A model generated the notes under the pieces. It was not told where the DNA came from. It worked only from the letters and a program-made list of their open reading frames with translations, and made no database searches. The position numbers and the translations under genes were made by a program. From Pseudomonadota bacterium (lineage in GTDB: Bacteria > Desulfobacterota > JADFVX01), in the NCBI GenBank assembly GCA_015222755.1, contig JADFVX010000017.1, positions 1 to 21,562 of the forward strand: a stretch of DNA of 21,562 bases. The letters run 5' to 3'. Each line of letters begins with the position of its first letter. Position 1 is the stretch's first letter. Positions 1 through 8,167 of this stretch are shown piece by piece.

Positions 1-651
1 AAAAAAGACGGAAGTGGAGCCGATGCCGGTGACTGTATAGATTGCAACCTCTGCCATGCCGTATGCCCGACGGGAGTGGATATACGTCAGGGGCAGCAGG
101 AAGGCTGCATAACCTGCGGCATGTGCATCGATGCATGCGCCCAGATAATGGAGAGGGTAGGCCGTCCCCTTGGCCTGATACGCTATGCATCATTCGATGA
201 ACTTGAAGGCAAACCGCAGCTTCCCCTTTTGAAAAGGCCGAGAGTTATTATTTATCTTTTTCTTATACTTTTCTCCTTTGGAGGCATAATATTCGGTTTG
301 GGTAATATCAAGATGCTCGATATCAAGGTCCTCCACGAACGTCAGCCTCTTTTTGTGAGGCTAAGCGACGGTTCTATTCAGAACAAGTATAAGCTGAAGC
401 TGCTGAACAAAACGGGAGGAGATATTTCTGTCAGGATACTTGCTGAAGGGCCGGAAGGCCTGCGTATGAGCGGGATGGATAAGGCCCTCTCCATACCCTT
501 TGGCAGAGTTACGCCTTACACGGTTTTTATCAGGGTGCCAAAGGATAAATTGTCAGGTGAGCGCTTGGTTCTAACATTCCGTGTTTTAGACGAAACCACC
601 GGTAATCTTATAGACAGCTATGAAAGCATGTTTATAGGGCCGAAATTATGA
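1..651 (+). CDS. ccoG: CcoG/FixG cbb3 oxidase maturation ferredoxin, 3' part
   Basis: C-terminal 216 residues of a CcoG (FixG/RdxA) protein; the 5' end lies beyond the left edge and the frame is open from base 1. In-window residues 12-22 hold a CxxCxxCxxxCP ferredoxin motif (CIDCNLCHAVCP), and a second four-cysteine motif follows (CITCGMCIDAC, then RVGRPLGLIRY), so two 4Fe-4S clusters are predicted. A hydrophobic segment follows (IIYLFLILFSFGGIIFGL), then about 115 residues matching the immunoglobulin-like C-terminal domain of the family. CcoG is known as a membrane cupric reductase that feeds Cu(I) into cbb3 oxidase assembly. It is first in the window's ccoGHIS run, with only 15 bases to ccoH. 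A GTG at 76 is not the real start because it falls between the two cluster motifs. Family assignment is firm. Confidence 0.95.
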   Translation, partial: KKDGSGADAGDCIDCNLCHAVCPTGVDIRQGQQEGCITCGMCIDACAQIMERVGRPLGLIRYASFDELEGKPQLPLLKRPRVIIYLFLILFSFGGIIFGLGNIKMLDIKVLHERQPLFVRLSDGSIQNKYKLKLLNKTGGDISVRILAEGPEGLRMSGMDKALSIPFGRVTPYTVFIRVPKDKLSGERLVLTFRVLDETTGNLIDSYESMFIGPKL

Positions 652-656
652 GGAGG
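651..656 (+). promoter_or_regulatory. Shine-Dalgarno site of ccoH
   Basis: AGGAGG begins on the last base of the ccoG stop codon and lies 10 bases before the ccoH ATG at 667. This supports translational coupling and fixes the ccoH start. Confidence 0.7.
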
Positions 657-666
657 TTTATATATT

Positions 667-1203
667 ATGGATGAGACAGTTACAGGTTCTTCAGCGCTGA
701 AAAGCCCCTGGGTGTGGGGCTGGATAGGAATGATCGTCATTGTCATGGCTGCCAATGTAACCATGATCCACTTTGCCCGTTCCACATCTCCCGGTCTGGT
801 GGTGAAAGATTACTATGAGAAGGGTAAAAATTATGACAGGACTCTACGGGAAAGGCAGCAGGAAAAAACACTTGGCTGGCAGGTCATCCCCGAGCTGCCG
901 CAAAAAATAATCGTCAACCAGGTTTTTTCAATAGTTCTTTCTATTGTCGGTGAAGACGGTGAAATATTTTTGCCCGACGAGGCCACCGTCTATCTCTTTC
1001 GTCCATCCGATGCCTCTGCCGATTTTTCCGTAGCTCTGAAGCTTAATGAGAAAGGAATGCTCATGGCTGAGCTTGACCTTCCTCTTCCCGGCAGGTGGGA
1101 CATCATCTTTTCCCTTTCCAGGGGAGATGAAAGTAAAGAAGTCCCCTACAGGGTCTTCGTTGACAAGGTCGGTAGGGGACTGTCCCAGCATTTACGGGAG
1201 TGA
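667..1203 (+). CDS. ccoH: CcoH/FixH cbb3 oxidase assembly protein
   Basis: A 178-residue FixH-family membrane protein. One transmembrane helix spans about residues 14-38 (WVWGWIGMIVIVMAANVTM), directly followed by the family signature VKDYYEKGKNYDRTL. The rest (about 55-165) is a beta-rich extracytoplasmic domain. CcoH helps stable assembly of cbb3 oxidase and is known to act near the copper importer CcoI. It sits between ccoG (15 bases upstream) and ccoI (44 bases downstream). The last ten residues (GRGLSQHLRE, 169-178) and the stop codon are encoded inside a palindromic repeat at 1167-1244, so the natural C-terminus may have been altered by that insertion. The family call is firm; the C-terminal oddity is read from the DNA. 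Confidence 0.92.
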   Translation: MDETVTGSSALKSPWVWGWIGMIVIVMAANVTMIHFARSTSPGLVVKDYYEKGKNYDRTLRERQQEKTLGWQVIPELPQKIIVNQVFSIVLSIVGEDGEIFLPDEATVYLFRPSDASADFSVALKLNEKGMLMAELDLPLPGRWDIIFSLSRGDESKEVPYRVFVDKVGRGLSQHLRE

Positions 1204-1244
1204 GTTTATGAACTCCGTAGAATCGGGGCTGTCCCCGGTGCCTT
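1167..1244. repeat. REP-like palindromic element at the ccoH/ccoI junction
   Basis: Two arms, GGGGACTGTCCC (1175-1186) and GGGGCTGTCCCC (1225-1236), pair with each other over 12 positions with a single T-T mismatch and one G-T pair. Nested inside, TACGGGAGT (1193-1201) pairs with ACTCCGTA (1212-1219) with one bulged base, and GAGTT/AACTC (1202-1206, 1211-1215) is an alternative inner pairing. The flanks AAGG (1166-1169) and CCTT (1241-1244) can close the structure. The second arm can also fold on itself as CGGGG-CTGT-CCCCG. Size and nested symmetry resemble REP/BIME-type elements. No second copy was seen in the window. It supplies the ccoH 3' end and most of the ccoI leader. Confidence 0.6.
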
Positions 1245-1247
1245 AAT

Positions 1248-3674
1248 ATGGATCTCTGTTTTCACTGTAGTCTTCCCATCTCTTCCGGTGCCGACTTCAG
1301 CGCCGAGATCGGCGGTGAGACCAGGCGCTTTTGCTGCAACGGCTGCCGTGGTGTCTGCCTTTCCATCTTTGAGGCAGGGCTGGAGGGCTTCTACCGCCGT
1401 ACCGGTGAAAATACCAGCCTTTCCCCACCGCCGGACCTTCCAGACGGTATTGAGATGTACGATATGGATGCCGTGGCGGAAGAATTTGTCGAGCAGGAAG
1501 GTGATGTATCCCGTACCCTTCTTCTGGTGGAGGGGATACACTGTGCGGCCTGCGTATGGCTCATAGAAAAGACCATGAGCCGTCTGCCTGGTGTGATTGA
1601 GGCGTCCGTCAATTTCAGCACAATGCGTCTTAAGCTGCGCTGGGACAGCAGCACCGTGAAACTCTCGGCCATAATAGAGCGACTTTCCGAAGTAGGTTAT
1701 GCAGCTGTCCCTTACAGCCCCGCCGCCGCCGAGAACAGCCTTAAAAGGCAGAAGAGAAGCTACCTCTACCGTATAGCCTTTGCAGGCTTTGCAATGATGA
1801 ACCTGCTCTGGGTCTCGGTGGCGCTCTACAGCGGTGCCGACAGAGGGGAATACCGAGACCTCTTCCGCTACATCGGCTTCGCCCTGGCTACTCCGACTCT
1901 CCTCTATTCTGGTTACCCCTTTCTGAAGGGGGCATGGTCCGGCCTTCGCAGTCTAAGCTTAAGCATGGACCTGCCCATCGCCATAGGAGCCATAGTCACC
2001 TACCTTTACTCCGCAACGATAACACTGGACAGGCGTTTTTCCGGTGATGTCTATTTCGATACGGTGGTCACCTTCATCTTTGTCATACTTATAGGACGTT
2101 ATCTTGAGACAGCCTCGCGGGACAAGGCTACCTCTGTGACGCGCCGTCTGCTGGAACTCCAGCCGAAGGTCGCCACGAAGGTTACGGTTGAAGGAGAGGC
2201 TCTGGTGCCTGTCCGTTCCATAGTTGCAGGTGACAGGGTGCGCGTTAAGCCGGGTGGCTCCCTTCCTGTCGATGGTGTCGTTATTGAGGGTAAAAGCGGT
2301 GTCGATGAGTCCATGCTGACGGGGGAATCTCTGCCGGTGAGCAAGGCCGTGGGGGACCGTGTGGCTGCCGGGACTCTTAACGGCAGCGGTTCCCTCCTTA
2401 TCGAGGTGGACAGGGTCGGCGGGGCGACCACACTTTCCCGCATCATCGGCCTTGTAGAGGATGCACAGGCGTCCAAGGGGCCGGTGCAGCGTATGGCCGA
2501 TAGTGTCGTTCCATGGTTTGTGGGCGTGACGATCTCTTTGAGCATTGCCACCTACTTTTTCTGGGTCGGCGAGGGTGTGGATAGGGCGCTTATGGCGGCC
2601 ACATCGGTGCTCATCATCACCTGTCCCTGTGCGCTGGGGCTTGCGACACCTATGGCCATCGCTGTCGCCTCCGGGCTGGGGGCACAGCGCGGCCTGCTGA
2701 TAAAGGACGGTGCTGCCCTTGAGCAGCTGGCTTTAGTGGACCGCTTTGTCTTCGACAAGACGGGTACCCTTACGGAAGGCAGGTTGGCACTTACCGAGAC
2801 AGTTCTATTGGCGGGCTATAACGAGTCTGATTGCCTCCGCCTTGCCGCAGCCGCAGAGAGCCGCTCCGAGCATCCGCTGGCTGCGGCGATTGCCGCTGCG
2901 ACCCTGAAGGGCGGCATAGAATTTACAAGCTTAAAGGTGGAGCACTTTGAAAGCGAGGCAGGTTGCGGTGTACGTGCCATTGTAGATGGCCAGTCCCTTG
3001 CCGTAGGAAACGTCAGGTGGCTTCTGGAGGGAAATCAGGAAGGGAATTATACTGCGGAAATCGAGAGGCTGGAATCTAAAGGGGCGACAGTCGTAGGTCT
3101 TTCCGTGGATGGCAAACTTACAGCACTTTTTGGGCTTGCCGACAGGCTGCGGGAAGAGGCTGCGGAAACAGCGCTGCAGTTGAGAAAAGAAGGTCTGAGA
3201 CTTTCTCTCCTGAGCGGTGACAGCAAGAGGGCAGTGGAGGGGGTGGCAGGGACTCTCGGTGAGATAGAATGTCATTCCGGACTGTTGCCTGCCGACAAGA
3301 TAGAGCATCTCTCGGCTTATCAGGCCTCAGGGGAGAGGGTTGCCATGGTGGGTGACGGAGTAAACGACGCCCCGGCCCTTATTCAGTCTGATGTGGGTAT
3401 TGCCGTAGCTTCAGCCACGGACGTGTCAGTGGAAAGCGCCGATATGGTGATGCTGGGAGGCGGCTTGAGGGGAATCCTTGATCTTTTCCGGCTCTCAAAA
3501 ACAACTGTCCGCACCATCCGGCAGAATATAGCCCTTTCCCTGCTCTACAATGTTATCCTCGTCCCCATGGCTATGATGGCGATGATAACCCCCGTCTTTG
3601 CTGCAGTGGCCATGCCGGTAAGTTCACTGCTGGTGATCGGGAACGCCGCAAGGATAAGAAGGAGCCTTAAATAA
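1248..3674 (+). CDS. ccoI: CcoI/FixI copper-transporting P1B-type ATPase
   Basis: An 808-residue heavy-metal P-type ATPase, the inner-membrane copper pump for cbb3 oxidase biogenesis. The N-terminus has the cysteine-rich domain typical of CcoI (C4xxC7 and C29-C30xxC33), then a heavy-metal-associated domain with C99AAC102. Core motifs are intact: TGES at 358-361, the CPC metal site at 459-461 in a membrane helix, DKTGTLT starting at phosphorylated D503, the HP motif (EHPLA), and GDGVND at 702-707. Several hydrophobic stretches give the expected membrane core. In this subfamily copper is moved out of the cytoplasm toward oxidase assembly rather than for bulk resistance. The ATG at 1248 has only a weak ribosome site within the REP-like element. 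ccoS starts 2 bases after its stop. This gene looks GC-richer than most of the window. Confidence 0.96.
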   Translation: MDLCFHCSLPISSGADFSAEIGGETRRFCCNGCRGVCLSIFEAGLEGFYRRTGENTSLSPPPDLPDGIEMYDMDAVAEEFVEQEGDVSRTLLLVEGIHCAACVWLIEKTMSRLPGVIEASVNFSTMRLKLRWDSSTVKLSAIIERLSEVGYAAVPYSPAAAENSLKRQKRSYLYRIAFAGFAMMNLLWVSVALYSGADRGEYRDLFRYIGFALATPTLLYSGYPFLKGAWSGLRSLSLSMDLPIAIGAIVTYLYSATITLDRRFSGDVYFDTVVTFIFVILIGRYLETASRDKATSVTRRLLELQPKVATKVTVEGEALVPVRSIVAGDRVRVKPGGSLPVDGVVIEGKSGVDESMLTGESLPVSKAVGDRVAAGTLNGSGSLLIEVDRVGGATTLSRIIGLVEDAQASKGPVQRMADSVVPWFVGVTISLSIATYFFWVGEGVDRALMAATSVLIITCPCALGLATPMAIAVASGLGAQRGLLIKDGAALEQLALVDRFVFDKTGTLTEGRLALTETVLLAGYNESDCLRLAAAAESRSEHPLAAAIAAATLKGGIEFTSLKVEHFESEAGCGVRAIVDGQSLAVGNVRWLLEGNQEGNYTAEIERLESKGATVVGLSVDGKLTALFGLADRLREEAAETALQLRKEGLRLSLLSGDSKRAVEGVAGTLGEIECHSGLLPADKIEHLSAYQASGERVAMVGDGVNDAPALIQSDVGIAVASATDVSVESADMVMLGGGLRGILDLFRLSKTTVRTIRQNIALSLLYNVILVPMAMMAMITPVFAAVAMPVSSLLVIGNAARIRRSLK

Positions 3675-3676
3675 CG

Positions 3677-3856
3677 ATGGACGTGATCTACTGGCTAATA
3701 CCTGTGGTAATACTGCTCGGCCTTGTCATGCTCGGCATCCTTGTGTGGGCCATCAAAAGCGGGCAGTATGAGGATTTGGAGGGGGAGGGGAGCCGCATAT
3801 TGATGGATGAGGATGAGAAGGAATCCTCACCTGGTGATAGTAAAAATAGGCAGTGA
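3677..3856 (+). CDS. ccoS: CcoS cbb3 oxidase maturation protein (59 aa)
   Basis: A tiny 59-residue open frame beginning 2 bases after the ccoI stop. It has one N-terminal transmembrane helix (about residues 7-27: LIPVVILLGLVMLGILVWAI) followed at once by the family hallmark KSGQYEDLEGEG and an acidic, hydrophilic tail. CcoS is required for incorporation of redox cofactors into the cbb3 catalytic subunit and is usually 45-70 residues, so this copy is normal in length. Its position as the last gene of a ccoGHIS run agrees. It is easily missed because it is so short. Confidence 0.93.
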   Translation: MDVIYWLIPVVILLGLVMLGILVWAIKSGQYEDLEGEGSRILMDEDEKESSPGDSKNRQ

Positions 3857-3861
3857 TTAGT

Positions 3862-3890
3862 TGTCATGCTGAGCTGGTCGAATCATGGTG
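3862..3890. repeat. Degenerate dispersed palindrome (CATGCTGAGC... type)
   Basis: The stretch TGTCATGCTGAGCTGGTCG followed by AATCATGGTG strongly resembles a widespread bacterial intergenic palindrome whose usual form, as I recall it, is CATGCTGAGCTTGTCGAAGCATG. Here CATG arms flank the core, but substitutions have weakened the symmetry. It lies 5 bases after ccoS, a typical place for such elements. Single copy in this window. Confidence 0.4.
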
Positions 3891-4068
3891 TCAGCAAGCT
3901 TATAGGGCGGGGAAAGCAGGCCAAGTAATGCCGGCCCTGAAGGGGTTTAAGTCTGGCGAGGAGATATGCTTCCAATACAGCATCTCCCTGGAAGGGATAT
4001 AGTCATATGAATTTTCAGCCAATAGCGCTATACTGCATCTGCATTAATCATATCGGGTAAGTTTATTT
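3891..4068 (+). other. Leader region of the HD-GYP gene
   Basis: This non-coding stretch holds an imperfect hairpin, GGAGATATGCT with AGCATCTCC (about 3960-3986), and a TATACT box at 4029-4034 that could be a -10 element, though no good -35 lies 16-18 bases upstream. No T-tract terminator is obvious. The start of the next gene is preceded by GGGTAAG at 4055-4061, a weak ribosome site. Confidence 0.3.
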
Positions 4069-5478
4069 ATGACCAAGCCTAGCATTAAAACCATTACAGT
4101 AAGGAACTTGACGACGTTTCTTGTAGCTCTCTCTATTGTCATCCTTGGGATTGTTGCCCTTAACTTCAGGTACCTTTCCAAGGAGATAGTTGAAGACAAG
4201 GCGCTTTCTATTGCAGAGCTGGTAAAGGCGGGACTCACCTCCCATATGAAGGCAGAGATAATGGATAAAAGGGACTACTTTATTAATGAGCTTATGTCTC
4301 TTAAAGAGGTAGATTTTCTGACCGTAGTCAGATCCCCTGAAGTGGTAGAGCAGTTCGGGCCTGCAATCGCCCCGGCCAGGAATTCCTTTGCAGATACAGC
4401 TAAGGCCTTTAGTAGCAGAAAACCTGTTTTTACACTGGACGAATGGCGTTCTGATCCCAAGATATACGCTGCAATCCCTTATGTCGCATCGAAGGAAGGC
4501 TCCCTTAACTGCCTGGGATGTCATAATGTGCAGGAAGGGACGGTTCTGGGGGTGGTCTGCATTGAGTTGAGCCTCACCAATTACCGCTCAGTGGCATTGA
4601 AATTCATGGTGGGCATCTCTCTTATAGCAATTATTTTCGGCATCCTTATAGTTATGAACTCTTCCAAGACGATTCAGCACTTGATAAAGGAGCCTCTCGA
4701 GAGCCTTATAGATAAGGCCCAGGGCGCTTACTTTGAGAGGCGTCCCGTAAACTACGATGATTTTGACAGTTTTGAGTTTGAGTGCGTTGCCAAGGAGATC
4801 AACATCTTTAATGATAATATTATCCATAATCAGGAGATAATTAATAAAAAGAACGAGGAGCTTACCTCTCTTAATTTTGAGATAGAGGATACGCTGAAAG
4901 AGACGATCTTTACCATGGGTGTAATAGAGGAAAAGCGCTCAAAGGAGACGAGCAACCACACGATCAGGGTCACAAAGTACTGCCGCTTGCTGGCGGACAA
5001 ACTGGGAATTTCTGAGAAAAAGGTCAATATACTTGCTGCTGCTACACCGCTTCACGATATCGGAAAGCTGGGTATTCCCGACTCTATTCTCATGAAGCCG
5101 GGAAAGCTTACAAAGGACGAATACGAAACCATGAAGAGTCACCCTGAGGTAGGTTTTGCCATGCTCAGACACTCTGAGAGGGACATACTTAAGGCTGCTG
5201 CAATAATAGCCTATGAGCACCATGAAAAGTGGGACGGTAGCGGCTACCCGAGAGGGGTTAGGGGAGAAGATATTCATATATACGGCAGGATTGTGGCCCT
5301 GGCGGATGTGTTTGATGCGCTTTCCACTAAGAGAGTGTACAAGGAATCATGGGCGATCGATGATATAAAGTCGGTCATAAAGGGTGAGAGGGGCAAACAT
5401 TTTGATCCCCATCTGGTGGATGTTTTTATTGAAAATATAGATGGGTTTGTAAAGATCCGGGAGGAATACCACTCCTGA
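4069..5478 (+). CDS. Membrane sensor: periplasmic haem-c domain plus HD-GYP c-di-GMP phosphodiesterase
   Basis: A 469-residue sensor. The first transmembrane helix (about residues 15-35) precedes a roughly 140-residue periplasmic domain resembling the Tll0287-like/DUF3365 family, with a haem-c attachment motif C148LGC151H152 near its end. A second helix follows (about 179-199), then a linker and probable coiled coil (about 200-280), then an HD-GYP domain (about 285-460). The HD-GYP motifs are intact: H329D330IGK, EHHEKWDGSGYP with G392Y393P394, and the downstream ALADVFDAL. The family hydrolyses cyclic di-GMP, so the protein probably links a redox or gas signal at haem to second-messenger turnover. 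It follows ccoGHIS on the same strand with a 212-base gap, so it may have its own transcript. The ligand is unknown. Confidence 0.85.
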   Translation: MTKPSIKTITVRNLTTFLVALSIVILGIVALNFRYLSKEIVEDKALSIAELVKAGLTSHMKAEIMDKRDYFINELMSLKEVDFLTVVRSPEVVEQFGPAIAPARNSFADTAKAFSSRKPVFTLDEWRSDPKIYAAIPYVASKEGSLNCLGCHNVQEGTVLGVVCIELSLTNYRSVALKFMVGISLIAIIFGILIVMNSSKTIQHLIKEPLESLIDKAQGAYFERRPVNYDDFDSFEFECVAKEINIFNDNIIHNQEIINKKNEELTSLNFEIEDTLKETIFTMGVIEEKRSKETSNHTIRVTKYCRLLADKLGISEKKVNILAAATPLHDIGKLGIPDSILMKPGKLTKDEYETMKSHPEVGFAMLRHSERDILKAAAIIAYEHHEKWDGSGYPRGVRGEDIHIYGRIVALADVFDALSTKRVYKESWAIDDIKSVIKGERGKHFDPHLVDVFIENIDGFVKIREEYHS

Positions 5479-5562
5479 TATTGTCCTGTCAGTGGCGTTT
5501 TTGTACTTCCAGTCTTTTGCCGCTAACTCCTTTTGTAAAGTCACTAAGTTTTGTGTCCTCTC

Positions 5563-5591
5563 TGGAAAAATCTTTTAAAAACTGCTAGAAT
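5563..5591 (+). promoter_or_regulatory. Candidate sigma70 promoter of glnS
   Basis: TGGAAA at 5563-5568 and TAGAAT at 5586-5591 are separated by 17 bases, giving 4/6 and 5/6 consensus matches. Transcription would begin near 5598, leaving a 20-30 base leader. Confidence 0.5.
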
Positions 5592-5617
5592 CTCCTGCCT
5601 TTAAACAGACTTGGAGT

Positions 5618-7318
5618 ATGGAATATTTTATGGACGACAGCTCTAATCAAGACACTATTTCACGCGATTTTATCCGAAACCGTATTGCTGAAGAAATTGA
5701 AACAGGCAAGTGCAGGAAGGTTATAACAAGGTTTCCTCCGGAGCCTAACGGTTTTCTGCATATAGGTCATGCCAAGTCAATATGTCTCAACTTCGGTATT
5801 GCCGCTGAGTTCGGCGGGGACTGTCATCTCCGTTTCGACGATACCAATCCGTCAAAAGAAAGTAAAGTCTATGTCGACTCTATTATTGAAGACCTGAAAT
5901 GGCTTGGCTTTTATGATGCAGGCAAAACATATTATGCCTCCGATTATTTTCAGCAGTTCTATGAATATGCCCTGAGACTGATCCGAAATGGAAAGGCATA
6001 TGTATGCAGTCTCAGTCCTGAGGAGATGCGTGAATACCGGGGCACCCTGACTGCCCCCGGCAAGGAAAGCCCATATCGCACACGCTCAGTCGAGGAGAAT
6101 CTGGATCTTTTTGAAAAGATGAAGTCCGGGGGATTCCCAGATGGCGCCCATGTGCTAAGGGCAAAGATAGACATGTCATCTCCCAACCTGAATATGCGTG
6201 ACCCCGTGCTTTACCGTATTCAGCATACCTCTCACCATAGGACTGGTGACAAGTGGTGCATATATCCAATGTATGACTATGCCCATTGCCTGGAGGACGC
6301 TATCGAGGGGGTCACCCATTCCATATGTACCCTTGAGTTCGAAGATCACAGGCCGCTATATGACTGGGTGCTTGATGAGGTAGGGACCGCTTGCCATCCA
6401 CAGCAGATAGAGTTTGCACGTCTTAATCTAGGATATACCGTTATGAGCAAGCGTAAGCTTCTTGAGCTTGTAGAGGGGGGGGATGTAAATGGTTGGGATG
6501 ATTCCCGTATGCCCACCATTTCGGGAATGCGTAGTCGGGGCTATACACCTGCCTCTATTCGTGCATTTTGCAAGAGGATAGGGGTCAGCAAAAAAGAAAG
6601 CCGTATAGACATGCTTATGCTTGAAGAAGCTGTGCGTGATGACCTGAATGAAAATGCACCCCGTGTCATGGCAGTGCTAAACCCGCTCAGGGTAGTTATA
6701 GAAAACTACCCCGAAGAAAGGCTGCCTGATGAATTTGATGCACCAAATCATCCGGCCAAGCCTGAGATGGGAACCCGAAAGGTGCCTTTTTCGAAGGTGA
6801 TATACATAGAGAGGGAGGACTTCATGGAAGATCCTCCAAAGAAATTTTTCCGCCTGGGGCCGGGCCGGGAAGTCAGGCTTAGGTACGCCTATTTTATAAA
6901 ATGCGAGTCCGTAGAATATGAGGATAGCGGTGAGATAAAAGAACTGCGCTGTACTTATGATCCTGAAACAAGGGGCGGATCAGCCCCTGATGGCCGCAAG
7001 GTCAAGGGGACGCTTCACTGGGTATCAGAAAAACATGCAGTCAAGGCAGAGGTGCGTATCTACGACAGGCTTTTTAATAAAGAAAACCCAGATGGGGGGA
7101 AAGAGGCAGGTGATTTTAAGGACTCGCTTAATCCCGAATCTCTTACAAGCTTGGAGGACTGTCTTTTGGAGCCTTCTGTGGAGAATGCTGCGCCTGGCAA
7201 GCGTTACCAATTTGAACGCCAGGGCTATTTCTGCTTAGATGTGGAGAGGTCTCAGGGACGCCCGGTCTTTAACCGAACGGCAACGCTTCGCGATTCCTGG
7301 GCCAAGGCCAAGTCTTAA
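5618..7318 (+). CDS. glnS: Glutamine--tRNA ligase
   Basis: A 566-residue class I aminoacyl-tRNA synthetase that charges tRNA-Gln with glutamine in the cytosol. The ATP-site signature appears as PPEPNGFLHIGH (residues 40-51) and the KMSKS equivalent as VMSKRKL (275-281), the usual GlnRS version. The catalytic domain holds the motif LRFDDTNP, and the C-terminal half has the two beta-barrel anticodon-binding domains, including EREDFMEDPPKKFFRL. Length is typical. Two starts are possible: ATG 5618, with GGAG only one base upstream, and in-frame ATG 5630 (MDDSSNQ), where the spacing to GGAG is 13 bases; neither is ideal. The presence of GlnRS implies direct charging; whether the amidotransferase route also exists cannot be seen here. 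It converges on trmB with a 10-base gap. Confidence 0.96.
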   Translation: MEYFMDDSSNQDTISRDFIRNRIAEEIETGKCRKVITRFPPEPNGFLHIGHAKSICLNFGIAAEFGGDCHLRFDDTNPSKESKVYVDSIIEDLKWLGFYDAGKTYYASDYFQQFYEYALRLIRNGKAYVCSLSPEEMREYRGTLTAPGKESPYRTRSVEENLDLFEKMKSGGFPDGAHVLRAKIDMSSPNLNMRDPVLYRIQHTSHHRTGDKWCIYPMYDYAHCLEDAIEGVTHSICTLEFEDHRPLYDWVLDEVGTACHPQQIEFARLNLGYTVMSKRKLLELVEGGDVNGWDDSRMPTISGMRSRGYTPASIRAFCKRIGVSKKESRIDMLMLEEAVRDDLNENAPRVMAVLNPLRVVIENYPEERLPDEFDAPNHPAKPEMGTRKVPFSKVIYIEREDFMEDPPKKFFRLGPGREVRLRYAYFIKCESVEYEDSGEIKELRCTYDPETRGGSAPDGRKVKGTLHWVSEKHAVKAEVRIYDRLFNKENPDGGKEAGDFKDSLNPESLTSLEDCLLEPSVENAAPGKRYQFERQGYFCLDVERSQGRPVFNRTATLRDSWAKAKS

Positions 7319-7328
7319 CAATTAAACT

Positions 7329-8012
7329 TTATCTGACTTTTCTGTAACGGAGAAAAGTTGTTGATCGCCCCTGCCGTATGGCCTTTTGCTCAAAGCGTGT
7401 GGTGATAGTGGTTTCTGCCGACATCTCTACAAAGCGCCTTTCGCTAGGGGCCATTTCAAAGCGATCAGATGCCTCGAAACACTCTCTCATCCAGTCCGCA
7501 TATTCGATTATATCGGTAGATAACCATGCCTCTCCCCCAGTCTTCAGGGCATTGCCAAACAGCTCAAGCGTTTCAGGCTGGATTATACGTCTTTTGTGGT
7601 GCCGCTTTTTAGGCCATGGATCAGGGTGGTTTACGTGTATATAGTCAAAGCTGCCTGGTTTGAACATCTCCAGCAGAGCTATCCTTGCATCCCCTTTTAT
7701 GATCCTTACATTAGTTATGTCCTGCTCTTTTATCCCCTTTAAAAGGCTTGCCACTCCATTTAGAAAAACTTCGCACCCGATTATCCTGTGATCACGATGT
7801 CGGGCTGCCATCTCCAGCGTATATTCTCCAAGGCCAAAACCTATTTCAAGGTGCAAAGGCCCTTTGCATTCAAAGTAATCGGCAGTATCTATATGTCCCG
7901 TCTTGAAAGGTATTTCGACTTGAGGCAGAAACTGCTCAAGAAGCTCCCTCTGGCTTTTTGATAGTTTTACTGCCTTACGGCCAAATGTTTTAGGGACTTG
8001 TTGTGCTTGCAT
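7329..8012 (-). CDS. trmB: tRNA (guanine-46-N7)-methyltransferase
   Basis: A 227-residue SAM-dependent methyltransferase that makes m7G46 in the variable loop of tRNAs. The SAM-binding motif is LEIGFGLGEY (residues 55-64), and the family signature PDPWPKKRHHKRR begins at residue 130 and contains the catalytic aspartate. A C-terminal TRFEQKAIRQG segment matches the usual substrate-binding tail (TxxE/K). Length is normal. Translation starts at ATG 8012 with no clear Shine-Dalgarno site; a TATAAT box lies about 55 bases upstream. The last codons overlap a perfect 8-bp inverted repeat (ACTTTTCT at 7336-7343 and AGAAAAGT at 7351-7358), which may act as a weak terminator between the convergent genes, though it lacks a following T run. 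Confidence 0.96.
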   Translation of the reverse strand: MQAQQVPKTFGRKAVKLSKSQRELLEQFLPQVEIPFKTGHIDTADYFECKGPLHLEIGFGLGEYTLEMAARHRDHRIIGCEVFLNGVASLLKGIKEQDITNVRIIKGDARIALLEMFKPGSFDYIHVNHPDPWPKKRHHKRRIIQPETLELFGNALKTGGEAWLSTDIIEYADWMRECFEASDRFEMAPSERRFVEMSAETTITTRFEQKAIRQGRSTTFLRYRKVR

Positions 8013-8066
8013 TTTTAAAGAGTATTGTTTTCGACTTCCTGTTTAGATAGTTCAAATAAACGTCTC

Positions 8067-8095
8067 ATTATACATCATACTCTTCTGTTTATTCA
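8067..8095 (-). promoter_or_regulatory. Candidate promoter of trmB
   Basis: On the minus strand a perfect TATAAT lies at 8072-8067. The -35 position 17 bases upstream reads TGAATA (3/6). The predicted start near 8060 leaves a leader of about 48 bases. Confidence 0.45.
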
Positions 8096-8167
8096 TGGTT
8101 TTATTTAAGATGTAAACCTTGTACTTCTAGATGTTTTTCAGGAGTAAGTTTCTGTATTAAATTACCC

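Noticed and set aside
2099..2551. 150-residue minus-strand frame opposite ccoI
   Set aside because: Thr/Ser/Pro/Arg-rich composition is typical of an antisense shadow of a GC-rich gene; ccoI motifs confirm the plus strand.
3857..4068. Possible cyclic-di-GMP riboswitch before the HD-GYP gene
   Set aside because: The conserved GEMM-I core and tetraloop-receptor sequences were not found; only a simple imperfect hairpin is visible.
6443..6463. Apparent loss of the KMSKS motif in GlnRS (VMSKRKL)
   Set aside because: This is the normal form of the motif in glutaminyl-tRNA synthetases, not a defect.
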